Source: CAZWKQ01 sp964634005 (GTDB lineage: Bacteria > Bacteroidota > Bacteroidia > Bacteroidales > JACABE01). Taken from it: a DNA stretch of 28,686 nt. The stretch covers positions 1 to 28,686 of the forward strand of contig CAZWKQ010000022.1 of the NCBI GenBank assembly GCA_964634005.1, given 5' to 3'. Within the stretch, counting starts at the first letter, position 1; every line of letters starts with the position of its first letter. Positions 6,470 through 15,791 of the stretch are shown piece by piece. Under the pieces are notes generated by a model, which searched no databases, had not been told where the DNA came from, and saw only the letters and a list, made by a program, of their open reading frames with translations. The translations under genes and the position numbers were made by a program.

Positions 6470-8785
6470 ATGAGATTTTATCTATTTTTCCCGGTATTGT
6501 TACTTGTTTCATTTTCCGCAATTTACTCGCAGAATTACGATTATATTTTCGTAAAAGATAATTCATGTTTGGTAAAAGATAGTTTGGGAAACAACTTGGC
6601 ATTTCCATGGGCGGGCGGAATGAATAGTTGTCAGTATGGTCTTGTGGATATGAATATGGACGGTGTAAAAGACCTGCTGATATTCGATAAAATCGGTGAC
6701 AGAAAAATGTGTTTTATAAACACCGGAGCATCAGGCCAATCTTCTTATATTTACTCACCTGAATATGAAAATCTTATCCCAAAGCTTCATTCATGGGTAC
6801 AGTTGATTGATTATAACAATGATGGCAAAGAAGATATTTTTACTTATGAAAATGGTGGAATAAAGGTTTATAAGAATATCTCTACCAATACTTTAAAATT
6901 TAAAATAGAAAAAAATCCTATTTTATCCGATTACAATGGTTTTAATGTAAACTTGTTCTGTTTGTCTGAAGATTATCCGGCAATTGCTGATATTGATAAT
7001 GATGGCGATGTCGACATTCTAAACTTTTGGGTTATGGGAATGTTTGTTAATTATCATAAAAACCTTTCAATCGAAAAATATGGAATTCCTGATTCTCTTG
7101 ATTTTAAATTGGTTGATGAAAGTTGGGGGTGCTTTGCCGAAAGTGAAAATTCAAATGTGCTTATTTTGGATACTTGTCTTAATTCATCGTCAAAAAGTTA
7201 TTATTTAAACAAAAAAAGCTATAAACATTCAGGCTCAACTCTTTTAGCCGTTGACATGAACAATAACGGTTTGAAAGATTTAATTATCGGTGATGTTGAT
7301 TATCCGAATTTAATATTATTAAATAATCAAGGAACCATAAATAAGGCTTTTATAACATCTCAGGATACTAATTTCCCTTCAAATTCGGTAAAAGTAAAAT
7401 TATATTCCTTTCCTTTAGCCCAGTTTATTGATTTAGATAATGATGGTAAAAAAGATTTGATTGTAAATCCGTTTGATCCGAATATTGCTTTAGCTGAGTC
7501 GTACAAAAGCAGTTGGTTTTATAAGAATGTCGGAACTAATAATGTGCCTCAGTTTCAGTTTTCAAAGAGCAATTTTATGCAGGATCAAATGATAGATGTC
7601 GGTTCGGGGGCTTATCCTGTTCTTTTTGATATTGATAAAGACGGACTTTTGGATCTTTTTATCGGAAATATTGGTTATCGCGATACATCATATCTTATAA
7701 ATGGTATTCTTAACTCTAAGTTTGTTTCAAAAATAGCTTTTTATAAAAATACAGGAACATTCAATAATCCTGTATTTAAGCATATTACAAATGATTTTGC
7801 AAATATATCCTCATTGGGATTAATTGCTGCTATTCCTGCATTTGGCGATATTGATAATGACGGAAAAGACGAAATGATATTGGGTAACGAAAACGGTAAA
7901 CTATTACTTTTTAAAAACAATGGTACAGTTAGTAATCCTGATTATTCATTGATTAGCAGCAATTTTCAGAATATTGATGTCGGAGAATACAGCACACCAC
8001 AGCTTTTCGACCTCGACAACGACGGTAAGCTCGATTTGATAATAGGAGAAAAACAGAATTTTTGGAAAGACGCATCAAATAATATTGTTGCTACAAAGGG
8101 TAATATTAATTTTTATAAAAATACCGGAACTGTTAATAATCCTGTATTTACATTTATTACCGACAGCTTAGGAGGTGTCGATGTTACTGATTATAATCTT
8201 TCGAATTTCGGTTACAGCACTGCTCAATTTTTTCGTACACTGTCAGGAAATACTGTTCTTTTTGCAGGAAATAATAACGGTGAATTTTATTATTATAAAA
8301 ATATTGACAATAACCTTAACGGCTTATTTACTTTGTCAGATACACTAAAGTATATGTCTGCAAGTACACCTTATAAAATTAACGTGGGATTAAGAGGGGC
8401 TTTAGCAGTAGCCGATATCAATAACGACGGCTATATTGATATAATTGCCGGGAATGCCTCGGGTGGGGTTGAATTTTATAAAGGTAGTCCGCTCAATACC
8501 GGAACTTTTGATTTGAATTATGATTCCGATTTTTTAATTATTTATCCTAACCCTGCAAAGGATTTTATAAATATTAAGTCAGTAGAAAAGTTTGCAATAA
8601 ATAAAGTAAGTATAAGCAATTATTTAGGCACTGATGTGTTAAGTAAAGAGTTTAATAATTCCGATTTTATAAGCTTAAGTATAAGTAACTTACATTGTGG
8701 AGTTTACATTGTAAGAACTTATTTATACAATAAATCAACAAAGAAGGAATCAATTATCACTAAAAAGTTAATAATTTTTTGTTAA
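6470..8785 (+). CDS. Secreted FG-GAP/VCBS repeat protein with T9SS sorting domain
   Basis: The 771-residue product begins with a clear signal peptide (1-20, FPVLLLVSFSAIYS). Nine FG-GAP/VCBS calcium-loop repeats of the form D-x-[DN]-x-[DN]-G-xx-D follow, near residues 60, 115, 175, 262, 321, 387, 460, 514 and 649, consistent with an integrin-α-like β-propeller. Residues about 686-771 form a type IX secretion type A sorting domain (IYPNPAKDFINI, then GVYIVRTY and KKLII). The protein is therefore expected to cross the outer membrane and be attached or released; its ligand is unknown. The ATG at 6470, 8 bp after the obg stop, is preferred over the upstream TTG at 6458 because it places the signal peptide at the true N terminus. 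Position suggests read-through from the hpt-adk-obg operon, unusual company for a surface protein. Confidence 0.85.
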   Translation: MRFYLFFPVLLLVSFSAIYSQNYDYIFVKDNSCLVKDSLGNNLAFPWAGGMNSCQYGLVDMNMDGVKDLLIFDKIGDRKMCFINTGASGQSSYIYSPEYENLIPKLHSWVQLIDYNNDGKEDIFTYENGGIKVYKNISTNTLKFKIEKNPILSDYNGFNVNLFCLSEDYPAIADIDNDGDVDILNFWVMGMFVNYHKNLSIEKYGIPDSLDFKLVDESWGCFAESENSNVLILDTCLNSSSKSYYLNKKSYKHSGSTLLAVDMNNNGLKDLIIGDVDYPNLILLNNQGTINKAFITSQDTNFPSNSVKVKLYSFPLAQFIDLDNDGKKDLIVNPFDPNIALAESYKSSWFYKNVGTNNVPQFQFSKSNFMQDQMIDVGSGAYPVLFDIDKDGLLDLFIGNIGYRDTSYLINGILNSKFVSKIAFYKNTGTFNNPVFKHITNDFANISSLGLIAAIPAFGDIDNDGKDEMILGNENGKLLLFKNNGTVSNPDYSLISSNFQNIDVGEYSTPQLFDLDNDGKLDLIIGEKQNFWKDASNNIVATKGNINFYKNTGTVNNPVFTFITDSLGGVDVTDYNLSNFGYSTAQFFRTLSGNTVLFAGNNNGEFYYYKNIDNNLNGLFTLSDTLKYMSASTPYKINVGLRGALAVADINNDGYIDIIAGNASGGVEFYKGSPLNTGTFDLNYDSDFLIIYPNPAKDFINIKSVEKFAINKVSISNYLGTDVLSKEFNNSDFISLSISNLHCGVYIVRTYLYNKSTKKESIITKKLIIFC

Positions 8786-8920
8786 ATTTTATAACTTATA
8801 TTTACAAAAATAGCTTTTTTTTGTTATAATTTTATAGACGAATTTTGATACAATATTTCAAACTTTATTAATTATTGTATTGAAACAAAGAATATTTATG
8901 TCGAACTTAATATCGAGATT

Positions 8921-11770
8921 ATGAAAAAAGTTATATTTTTTATAAGTTTATTATTTGTAGTAATAAAACTAAAGGCACAAGAGCCTCCACAGAGGGCGCC
9001 GATTAATGGCGATTTCATCAGGTCAATTGAAAATAATGACAAAACATACGGGATAGTTCCGCCCCCTGCACAAGCTATTTTTCCTAAAAGTAATCAGAAA
9101 TCAAGCAATGAACAAAATACGTTACCTGCAGTATATGATATGCGTTTGAACGGCCGAATGACTTCGGTAAAGTTTCAAACGGGTAACGGCTGCTGGGATT
9201 TTGCATCTATGGGTTCTCTTGAATCGAGGTGGAAAACTATGGGATTAGGAACTTTTGATTTAGGAGAACACGATTTGCAGCAATGTCATGGCTTTCATCC
9301 CTCAAGAAGCACTTGGGGAAATCATTATATGTCGTCAGCTTATTACTTAAGACGGTCAGGGCCTATATCACAGGCTGCTGATACAAGTTTATTGTGTCCG
9401 ACTCAGGCCGAGCCGGTGGCTTACGTTACTGATGTTAGATATTATCCGAGAAATATAAATATGGTAAAACAAGCTCTAATGGATTATGGTGGAATGTACA
9501 CCATGATGTACTGGACAGCTGCAAGTTATAATCCAACAACTTATAAATATTTTTACAATGGTATCAGAAGAGTTAATCACGCTGTTATTATTGCCGGATG
9601 GAACGATACTATGTCGACTGCCGGAGGTACCGGAGCCTGGATAATAAAAAACAGTTGGGGTACAAGTTGGGGCGATAACGGATATTTCTACATTTCTTAT
9701 AATGATTCAAGTATATTAGACTATAATGCAATATGGCCTGCAAGAATCGATTATAATAAACGCAGCCATATTTATACTTACGACTCGCTCGGGTGGATTG
9801 AAAATTACGGATATAACGACGGAAATGCCGATTACGGTCTTATCAGGTTTGTAGCTCCCAGAAATCATAAGATTACAAAAGTAGGGACTTATACTGTTGG
9901 GGCAAACTCTTCTTTAAAATTCCAGTTTTATAAAAATTTTTCAAGTAATTCATTAAGCAATTTATTATCCGAAACTTCAGTAAAGAATTGCAGTTTACCG
10001 GGTTATTATACTTACGATTTAGATTCCTCGTTCAATGTTTTAAAAGGAGATACTTTTTATGTGAAAATTATGTACGATGTTCCCGGTTACGGATATCCTG
10101 TCCCTATAGAAGATACGCTTTGGTACCTCGAAAATAATGTTTGGAAAAACGATTACTCTCAACCCACCATTGAGACAAACAAATGCTGGATGAGCGGAAC
10201 AGGTAACAACGGCTCTTGGTTTGCTTTGGGGAAAAATAATCCTCCGTACTACATTGACTTATGCGTAAAAGTTTATGGAGAATTTGAACCTGTAAGATGG
10301 ACAGGAAATGCCGATAATAATTGGAATAACGCAAATAATTGGGATTCAAAATCTGTTCCACAAGCGGATGATGATGTAATTATCCCTAAAGCTCTTACTA
10401 ATTACCCCGTAAATAATAGCGGTTCAGCTGCAAATATAAGGAAACTGTTTTTAGAACCCGGAGCCAGACTTACTGTTAATCAATCTTGGACTTTAAATGT
10501 TTCTGACAGTCTTATAGCAGATGCAAACGATAGTATTACAGCTTCTATTGTGGTTTACGGTAGTTTTAATTATCAACAAAATAAAACTATTTTTAAAAGA
10601 ACAGTACTGGAAAATAAATGGCATCTCGTTTCTCAACCGGTTAGTAATGCTAAAGCAAGTGTTTTCAACGGAAGTTATTTGCGAAATTTTGAAAACGATA
10701 ACCAATGGGGTTCATTTATTACCGATACTTCTACTGTGTTATTCCCAATGCAAGCTTACGCTGTTTGGGCTGTTGCTAAAACTAAAATTAATTTTTCAGG
10801 AACTCTGAACAATTCAAATCTGAAGAAAAAGATATTATCCGACAATACTGCGTGGAATTTACTGGGAAATCCTTATCCATCATATTTGAATGCTGATAGC
10901 TTATATAATTTGAATTCTAATTTTATGATGCCTAATTTCTATTTCTGGAATCAAAACTACTCTAATAATGGCGGTTATATGACTTATAATGCCTTCACTC
11001 AAGTTAAAATTCCCGACACAAACTCTTTCGGCAATTTAATTTCACCAACTCAAGGATTTTTTATAAAAGCAATTCAGTCCGACAGTATTACTTTTTCGAA
11101 TAATATGAGAAGTCATAGTAATCAAAATGTATTCAAGAATAATACTTCATATTCTTATCTAAAGATAAAAGCTTTACAGAAATCGTTTATTGATGAGGCT
11201 TTAATATACTTTCACCCTCTGGCTATGCCATTTTTTGATAAGTGCGACGCAAATAAACTCATAAGCGATAATGATTTTAATATTTATACTTTATCTGAAG
11301 ATAACGCAAAACTTGCAATTAACGGAGTTCCAAAAAGCGAAATAAGCATTCCGCTTGAAGTTAATGTAAATAATGATAACGATGTTCAACTAAGCTTCTC
11401 TGGATTTAATTCTTTAAAACCCGATTTAAACATTTTTTTGGAAGATAGAGCTTATAATTACGTTCAGGACATAAGAAAAAATCCTCAATATAATTTCAGA
11501 AAGAATGATAATTTGCTTAACAACAGGCTTTTCATTCATTTTACAAATTCCGAAAATATTCAATCCGATGTATTTAAAATTGTATCGCTTAACGAATACT
11601 TTTATATCAATCTTCCTTTAAATAAAGTATTTGATGTAAAAGTTTATAACCCACTGGGTCAACTAATTTACTCTAAAGAAAAGGCTGAAGGTTTACAGGT
11701 TGTTTTGTCGGGAGCTTCAAAAGGTGTTTTTATTGTTAAGTTAAGAGAGATAAATATAGTTAAACAGTAA
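8921..11770 (+). CDS. Secreted papain-family (C1A) cysteine protease, multidomain, T9SS substrate
   Basis: The 949-residue product has a signal peptide (1-20) and a short propeptide-like segment (21 to about 68). The papain-like catalytic domain is at about 70-280 with an intact set: oxyanion Gln86, nucleophile Cys91 (GNGCWDFAS), His220 (VNHAVIIAGW) and Asn244 (KNSWGTSWGDNGYFYISY). Residues about 290-455 resemble the lectin-like domain found after C1A domains. From about 458 a repeat-type β-domain starts with WTGNADNNWNNANNW and VPQADDDVIIP, as seen in other Bacteroidota surface proteins. The last 75 residues (DVKVYNPLGQLIYSKEKA, GVFIVKLRE) look like a T9SS sorting domain lacking the usual YPNP opening. 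It probably degrades extracellular protein or peptides. A 135-bp gap separates it from the FG-GAP gene, so it may have its own promoter, though I found no clear one. Confidence 0.85.
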   Translation: MKKVIFFISLLFVVIKLKAQEPPQRAPINGDFIRSIENNDKTYGIVPPPAQAIFPKSNQKSSNEQNTLPAVYDMRLNGRMTSVKFQTGNGCWDFASMGSLESRWKTMGLGTFDLGEHDLQQCHGFHPSRSTWGNHYMSSAYYLRRSGPISQAADTSLLCPTQAEPVAYVTDVRYYPRNINMVKQALMDYGGMYTMMYWTAASYNPTTYKYFYNGIRRVNHAVIIAGWNDTMSTAGGTGAWIIKNSWGTSWGDNGYFYISYNDSSILDYNAIWPARIDYNKRSHIYTYDSLGWIENYGYNDGNADYGLIRFVAPRNHKITKVGTYTVGANSSLKFQFYKNFSSNSLSNLLSETSVKNCSLPGYYTYDLDSSFNVLKGDTFYVKIMYDVPGYGYPVPIEDTLWYLENNVWKNDYSQPTIETNKCWMSGTGNNGSWFALGKNNPPYYIDLCVKVYGEFEPVRWTGNADNNWNNANNWDSKSVPQADDDVIIPKALTNYPVNNSGSAANIRKLFLEPGARLTVNQSWTLNVSDSLIADANDSITASIVVYGSFNYQQNKTIFKRTVLENKWHLVSQPVSNAKASVFNGSYLRNFENDNQWGSFITDTSTVLFPMQAYAVWAVAKTKINFSGTLNNSNLKKKILSDNTAWNLLGNPYPSYLNADSLYNLNSNFMMPNFYFWNQNYSNNGGYMTYNAFTQVKIPDTNSFGNLISPTQGFFIKAIQSDSITFSNNMRSHSNQNVFKNNTSYSYLKIKALQKSFIDEALIYFHPLAMPFFDKCDANKLISDNDFNIYTLSEDNAKLAINGVPKSEISIPLEVNVNNDNDVQLSFSGFNSLKPDLNIFLEDRAYNYVQDIRKNPQYNFRKNDNLLNNRLFIHFTNSENIQSDVFKIVSLNEYFYINLPLNKVFDVKVYNPLGQLIYSKEKAEGLQVVLSGASKGVFIVKLREINIVKQ

Positions 11771-11807
11771 TATTTGTTGTATTACGAGCAAAATAATTAC
11801 TTTTAGG

Positions 11808-12410
11808 TTATATTTTAACTGTTTCAATAACTTCGCTAATATAATTTAGTATGTTTTCTTTTCCATAAGCTGTCTTTGATGAGCTTAAAAAAATCAAAGG
11901 CAGCTCCTCCCAATTTTCGGATAGTGATAGTTTGAAATCATTGATATTTTTGGCGCTGTCTTTGTTTTTTGCCTTATCAATTTTTGTAAATACAATAGAA
12001 AAAGGAAGATTGTTTATTCCCATCCATTCAATAAATTCTAAGTCAATTGTTTGTGGTGGTATTCTTGAGTCTATAAGAACGAAAGTACTGTATAAGTTCT
12101 CTCTTTTGATAAAGTAATTTTCGGTCATTTTCAACCATTTTTCCCTTGACTTTTTTGATGATTTTGCATAGCCATAACCGGGTAAATCAACAAGGAACCA
12201 ATTATCGTTAATTAAAAAATGGTTTATAAGCTGAGTTTTCCCGGGTGTTGAAGAAGTTTTTGCCAGATTTTCTTTTCCGGTAAGCATATTAATAAGTGAT
12301 GACTTACCTACATTAGAACGTCCGATAAAAGCAAATTCGGGAAGTTTGTTTTTAGGGCATTGAGAAATATCGGGGCTGCTTTTGAAAAATTCGGCTTTAC
12401 GGATTATCAT
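11808..12410 (-). CDS. engB: Ribosome biogenesis GTP-binding protein YihA/YsxC
   Basis: The 200-residue product is an essential GTPase for assembly of the 50S subunit. The motifs are complete: G1 GRSNVGKSS (30-38), G2 with STPGKTQ (54-60), G3 DLPG (75-78) followed by GYGYAK, G4 TKID (142-145) and G5 SSSK near 175. Length matches the family. The start codon overlaps the end of the upstream acyltransferase gene by 4 bp (ATGA-type overlap), so translation is coupled. It is the last gene of the acyltransferase-N-acyltransferase-engB run and converges on the protease gene, with only 37 bp between the stops and no obvious strong terminator. Confidence 0.95.
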   Translation of the reverse strand: MIIRKAEFFKSSPDISQCPKNKLPEFAFIGRSNVGKSSLINMLTGKENLAKTSSTPGKTQLINHFLINDNWFLVDLPGYGYAKSSKKSREKWLKMTENYFIKRENLYSTFVLIDSRIPPQTIDLEFIEWMGINNLPFSIVFTKIDKAKNKDSAKNINDFKLSLSENWEELPLIFLSSSKTAYGKENILNYISEVIETVKI

Positions 12411-13342
12411 TGCTGATTTTTTTGATAAGTTGCGATATGGCGATGTTTTTTAATATCGTAAATATCGTTTATGGTAACTAAAATCCCTGTTTCTTCAACA
12501 TTGCCAAAGTGATGATTTATCGCCGTACCAAATGTTTTCATAGTTGGAGAAAGATTCATGTATGAATTTACTAATGGTGGAATATTTTCATTAAGACGTC
12601 TGACATTTTTCATTAATATTTTATAGTCTTCGTCGTAATTGTCAGCGGTTAAAACTTTTTTAAGTTCTTCAATATCTGTTACAAGCTGTAATGGTTCATG
12701 TGGATAAACAAGTCGTTCATTGTCAGGGAAATGTTTATGCAGGAAAAAAAGTATCAAGTCTCTGGCAGTAATATTAAATCTGGGATACATGGTAATTTTG
12801 CCGAAAAAATATTTGATTTCGGGATAATTTAAAGTTATAGCTCCAAGTCCGTCCCATAGGTTATCCAACGAAAAAATTCCTTTTCTGATATTGTATGTGG
12901 GCTGAAAATTGGGCTGTACCCACGACCTTCCCAATTCAATAGTGAAAGGAAGGTATTCTTTAATAAATTTTTCCGAAAAATTAAATAGTTCTGCGGTAGC
13001 ACTGAATGGTTGACCGTTTGGCAAAAATTCCATATCTGAACCGTTGATAAAGCGATAACCACCAATAATTTCTTGATCTTCGGGGCTCCATACAATAAGC
13101 TGTTGATATGGTTTTTCGCTTATGTCATATTCATCAATATCAACCTCTTTCCCGGTACCACCTCCTGCATCCCTGAAGCTAATTTCTCTCAAACGACCAA
13201 TCTCGAGCATTATATTAGGAGAATTCTGATTATTTACAATATAAATCTCTTTATTGCCATAATTGGTTTTTCTCAGAAACTTGTCAGGAGTAAGTTCGGA
13301 TATAATCTTATCTCTATCAATAGGTTGTATAATCGGTTCCAT
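12407..13342 (-). CDS. GNAT-fold N-acyltransferase, GlsB/OlsB-like (aminolipid synthesis)
   Basis: The 311-residue product resembles the Acetyltransf_5 / OlsB-like group that transfers a 3-hydroxyacyl chain from acyl carrier protein to the amine of an amino acid. Supporting features are the stretch MLEIGRLREISFRDAGGGTG near residues 45-65, GGYRFINGSD near 93-102, and the family signature IELGRSWVQPNFQ followed by LDNLWDGLGAI. In Bacteroides a homologous gene, glsB, makes N-acylglycine and is paired with glsA. Here the upstream neighbour is a GlsA-like acyltransferase 26 bp away, which supports the same two-step pathway. Whether the head group is glycine, ornithine or lysine cannot be told from the sequence. 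It overlaps engB by 4 bp. Confidence 0.75.
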   Translation of the reverse strand: MEPIIQPIDRDKIISELTPDKFLRKTNYGNKEIYIVNNQNSPNIMLEIGRLREISFRDAGGGTGKEVDIDEYDISEKPYQQLIVWSPEDQEIIGGYRFINGSDMEFLPNGQPFSATAELFNFSEKFIKEYLPFTIELGRSWVQPNFQPTYNIRKGIFSLDNLWDGLGAITLNYPEIKYFFGKITMYPRFNITARDLILFFLHKHFPDNERLVYPHEPLQLVTDIEELKKVLTADNYDEDYKILMKNVRRLNENIPPLVNSYMNLSPTMKTFGTAINHHFGNVEETGILVTINDIYDIKKHRHIATYQKNQQ

Positions 13343-13368
13343 TATTTGTTTATTTGAAAGCTCTTTAA

Positions 13369-14190
13369 TTAATACTGTAATTTTGTATAAACTATGTTTT
13401 TAATGTATTCAGCCCACTCCTTATCGCTGTATTTTTTGTCAAAGGTAAGATAAGAAATCGGATTTCCAAAGATTATATTGATGGTTTTATTTTTTTGTTT
13501 ATACATCTCATCAACTAAATACAACATTTCAATATTTGCTTTTATCCCTAATTTTCTCCTAATCAGCGAAAGGTTGTAAAAAAAGTTGGAATTTTTGCCG
13601 TCGATATATGTTGGTATAATGTCTCTTTGATATTTTTTTGCAACGGTTATAAAAGTTTTTTTCCATTCGAGGTCTTTTATAATGCCTTTATTTTTCCTCG
13701 AAACAAGTCCTGCGGGGAAATATAGTATTACTGATTCTGAAGAAAAAGCATCATGTAATATCTGGTGGTTTTCAGTGTTTTTGCCATGTTTATTTATAGG
13801 TACAAAAAGAGGTTTTAATTGTGGTAAATTCATTAAAAGGTCGTTTACCGGGAAAAGTAAATCTTTCCTTATTTTCCCTACTTCACACATTAGTGCCATC
13901 CCATCGAGGCCTCCAAGAGGGTGATTGGCTGCTATTATATATCTGCCATTTTTTGTGATATTTTCAGTATTATGGGCTTTAATATTAACCGAAAATTCTT
14001 TAAGAATAGCATCGGCAAAATCAATTCCGATTTTATCCTTATTTCTGTATATGGCAGCATTTATTTCGTCAACATGAATTATTTTCTTCAAATATTTTAA
14101 TACAAACCCGGGTAATAGTTTTGCTAAATGTTGATTTTTAGATGCTATAATTTTTTCAAGATCAATAAACTTTTCATTTATTTCTTCCAT
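13369..14190 (-). CDS. PlsC-like O-acyltransferase, GlsA-like (aminolipid synthesis)
   Basis: The 273-residue product is a lysophospholipid-type acyltransferase. It has the catalytic block AANHPLGGLDG (residues 87-97), with His90 and Asp96 separated by five residues rather than the four of classical PlsC (HX4D), and a later FPAGLVSRKNKG block (158-169), as in the GlsA/hemolysin-like branch. It would add the second, O-linked acyl chain to an N-acylated amino acid made by the downstream GNAT protein. No transmembrane helix is obvious, so peripheral membrane attachment is likely. It opens the minus-strand run and is divergent from the aminotransferase gene. A TAATTTTG -7-like element lies 24 bp upstream. 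Assignment to the aminolipid pathway rests on family resemblance plus the pairing. Confidence 0.75.
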   Translation of the reverse strand: MEEINEKFIDLEKIIASKNQHLAKLLPGFVLKYLKKIIHVDEINAAIYRNKDKIGIDFADAILKEFSVNIKAHNTENITKNGRYIIAANHPLGGLDGMALMCEVGKIRKDLLFPVNDLLMNLPQLKPLFVPINKHGKNTENHQILHDAFSSESVILYFPAGLVSRKNKGIIKDLEWKKTFITVAKKYQRDIIPTYIDGKNSNFFYNLSLIRRKLGIKANIEMLYLVDEMYKQKNKTINIIFGNPISYLTFDKKYSDKEWAEYIKNIVYTKLQY

Positions 14191-14213
14191 ACCCTATGTT
14201 TACTATATTTTTT

Positions 14214-14221
14214 CAAAATTA
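14214..14221 (-). promoter_or_regulatory. Possible -7 element for the acyltransferase-engB operon
   Basis: The minus strand reads TAATTTTG (TAnnTTTG consensus), 24-31 bp upstream of the ATG at 14190. No TTG/TTTG box is visible at the expected distance, so support is partial. Confidence 0.35.
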
Positions 14222-14264
14222 CATTTTTTTGTTATGATAAATTTATAAAAACATTAAAAAAATT

Positions 14265-14272
14265 TAATTTTG
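14265..14272 (+). promoter_or_regulatory. Possible -7 element for the aminotransferase gene
   Basis: TAATTTTG fits TAnnTTTG and lies 28 bp before the ATG at 14300. It overlaps the alternative upstream TTG codon (14270), which argues that 14300 is the real start. The -33 box is not recognisable. The same octamer appears on the other strand at 14214-14221. Confidence 0.35.
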
Positions 14273-14299
14273 CAAATCACAATCAAAATAAAAGTTAAT

Positions 14300-15457
14300 A
14301 TGCAAAAGTTTTCAGGTTCTTTTAATTCTAAATTACCTTCAACAGAAACATCAATATTTGCAGTAATGTCGGCTTTGGCAAATCAATATCAGGCAATAAA
14401 TTTATCTCAAGGATTTCCTGATTTTCAGATAGATAAAAAGTTGATTGAACTTGTCAATAAATATATGTTGAAAGGGATGAACCAATACGCACCCATGTTA
14501 GGGGTAAAAGAATTAAGAGAAGTAATTTCCGAAAAGATTTTTGATACATACGGAGCTGTTTATCATCCTGAAACTGAAATAAATATCACTGCCGGAGCTA
14601 CTCAGGCTATTTATACCGTTATTTCTGCCGTTATACAGGAAGGTGACGAGGTTATTATTTTTGAGCCGGCTTATGATAGTTATGTTCCTGCAGTTAAGAT
14701 TAATAAAGGAATACCTGTTTTTGCTCAACTTCAAGCCCCCGATTATCATATTGACTGGGAAATTGTGAAAAAGCTTATTAATAAAAACACTAAACTTATT
14801 ATAATAAATTCTCCACATAACCCAACCGGCAGCATACTTAAACAAGAAGACTTAAAAATGCTTGCTAAACTTACAAGCAAAACCGATATTTTAGTGTTAA
14901 GCGATGAAGTTTATGAGCATTTGATATACGATAACAATAGACATGAGAGTGTTTGTCTATATCCTGAATTAGCCGAAAGAAGTTTTATTACATATTCATT
15001 CGGAAAAACTTTACATGCTACAGGTTGGAAAATGGGTTATGTATTAGCTCCCGAAAACTTGATGAAAGAGTTCAGAAAAGTACATCAGTTTAATGTTTTT
15101 ACTTGTAATACGCCTATTCAATACGCTATAGCCGAATATCTGAAAGATAAGGAGAATTATATTCACCTTCCTGAATTTTATCAGAAAAAACGCGATTTTT
15201 TTGTCGAAAGCATAAAAAATTCCCGATTCAATATTATTCCATGCTATGGAACATATTTTCAACTGGTTGATTACAGCAAAATAACCGATGAAAAAGAGTT
15301 AGATTTCGCAACCAGATTAACCAAAGAATTCAAAATTGCTTCGATTCCCGTATCTTCATTTTATAATAAACCCAAAGAGAATAAAACTCTGCGTTTATGT
15401 TTTGCAAAAACTGAAGAAACTATTCTGAAAGCAGCCGAAATATTAAATAAAATTTAG
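14300..15457 (+). CDS. PLP-dependent aminotransferase, methionine aminotransferase-like
   Basis: The 385-residue product is a fold-type I class I/II aminotransferase closest in pattern to E. coli YbdL, which favours methionine, and to kynurenine-type enzymes. Landmarks are the N-terminal INLSQGFPDF, the cofactor segment TAGATQAIY, EPAYDSY, the NSPHNPTG block that holds the PLP-contacting Asn, SDEVYEHLIYD, the Schiff-base Lys in SFGKT and the C-terminal Arg in TLRLCFAKTEE that binds the substrate carboxylate. Length equals YbdL. I chose the ATG at 14300 (MQKFSGSF) because the upstream TTG at 14270 falls inside the likely promoter. It is monocistronic and converges on the cupin gene 11 bp away. 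The methionine preference is inferred from family resemblance only. Confidence 0.82.
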   Translation: MQKFSGSFNSKLPSTETSIFAVMSALANQYQAINLSQGFPDFQIDKKLIELVNKYMLKGMNQYAPMLGVKELREVISEKIFDTYGAVYHPETEINITAGATQAIYTVISAVIQEGDEVIIFEPAYDSYVPAVKINKGIPVFAQLQAPDYHIDWEIVKKLINKNTKLIIINSPHNPTGSILKQEDLKMLAKLTSKTDILVLSDEVYEHLIYDNNRHESVCLYPELAERSFITYSFGKTLHATGWKMGYVLAPENLMKEFRKVHQFNVFTCNTPIQYAIAEYLKDKENYIHLPEFYQKKRDFFVESIKNSRFNIIPCYGTYFQLVDYSKITDEKELDFATRLTKEFKIASIPVSSFYNKPKENKTLRLCFAKTEETILKAAEILNKI

Positions 15458-15467
15458 TATTAGGAAT

Positions 15468-15779
15468 TTAATACCTGATTTTATTTTTAATCACAAGAAT
15501 TTTCAGATCATCATTTCCAATATTGGTCCAAGTCCTTTCTGTGCCGGCTTTTACGTTTATTAAATTATCTTTTTCTAAGATATATTTATCATCTTTCACA
15601 ATAAGCTCTCCATAACCCTCCAAAACATAGAATATTACATCAAACGGGTTGTCGTGTTTGCTTAATTCTTCGCCTTTTTTCAAACAAAGATGAATTATTT
15701 CGATATTATCGTCTTTTTGTAAAATTTTTGCTTCCAGATTTAAAGGTATAACAGGTGCATCAGACAATTTTACTATCAT
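15468..15779 (-). CDS. Small cupin-domain protein, probably non-metal
   Basis: The 103-residue product is a single cupin barrel. Motif 1 is recognisable (GEELSKHDNPFDVIFYVLEG; residues 36-55), but of the usual metal ligands only His42 is retained. The position of the glutamine or glutamate is Tyr51, and the motif 2 histidine is replaced by Thr (about 81-84, ERTW). It is therefore likely a ligand-binding or structural cupin rather than a metalloenzyme. It is a diverged paralogue of the cupin immediately upstream (12 bp apart), and the two are probably co-transcribed as a tail of the Rrf2-Hcp region. No specific function can be given. Confidence 0.7.
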   Translation of the reverse strand: MIVKLSDAPVIPLNLEAKILQKDDNIEIIHLCLKKGEELSKHDNPFDVIFYVLEGYGELIVKDDKYILEKDNLINVKAGTERTWTNIGNDDLKILVIKNKIRY

Positions 15780-15791
15780 TTCGAATATATT

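Noticed and set aside
14270..14299. TTG start for the aminotransferase
   Set aside because: It falls inside the TAATTTTG promoter-like element, and the protein from 14300 has the expected family length.
15457..15474. GTATTA/TAATAC hairpin between the convergent aminotransferase and cupin genes
   Set aside because: The stem is only 6 bp of A/T-rich sequence without a clear T-tract, too weak to call a terminator.
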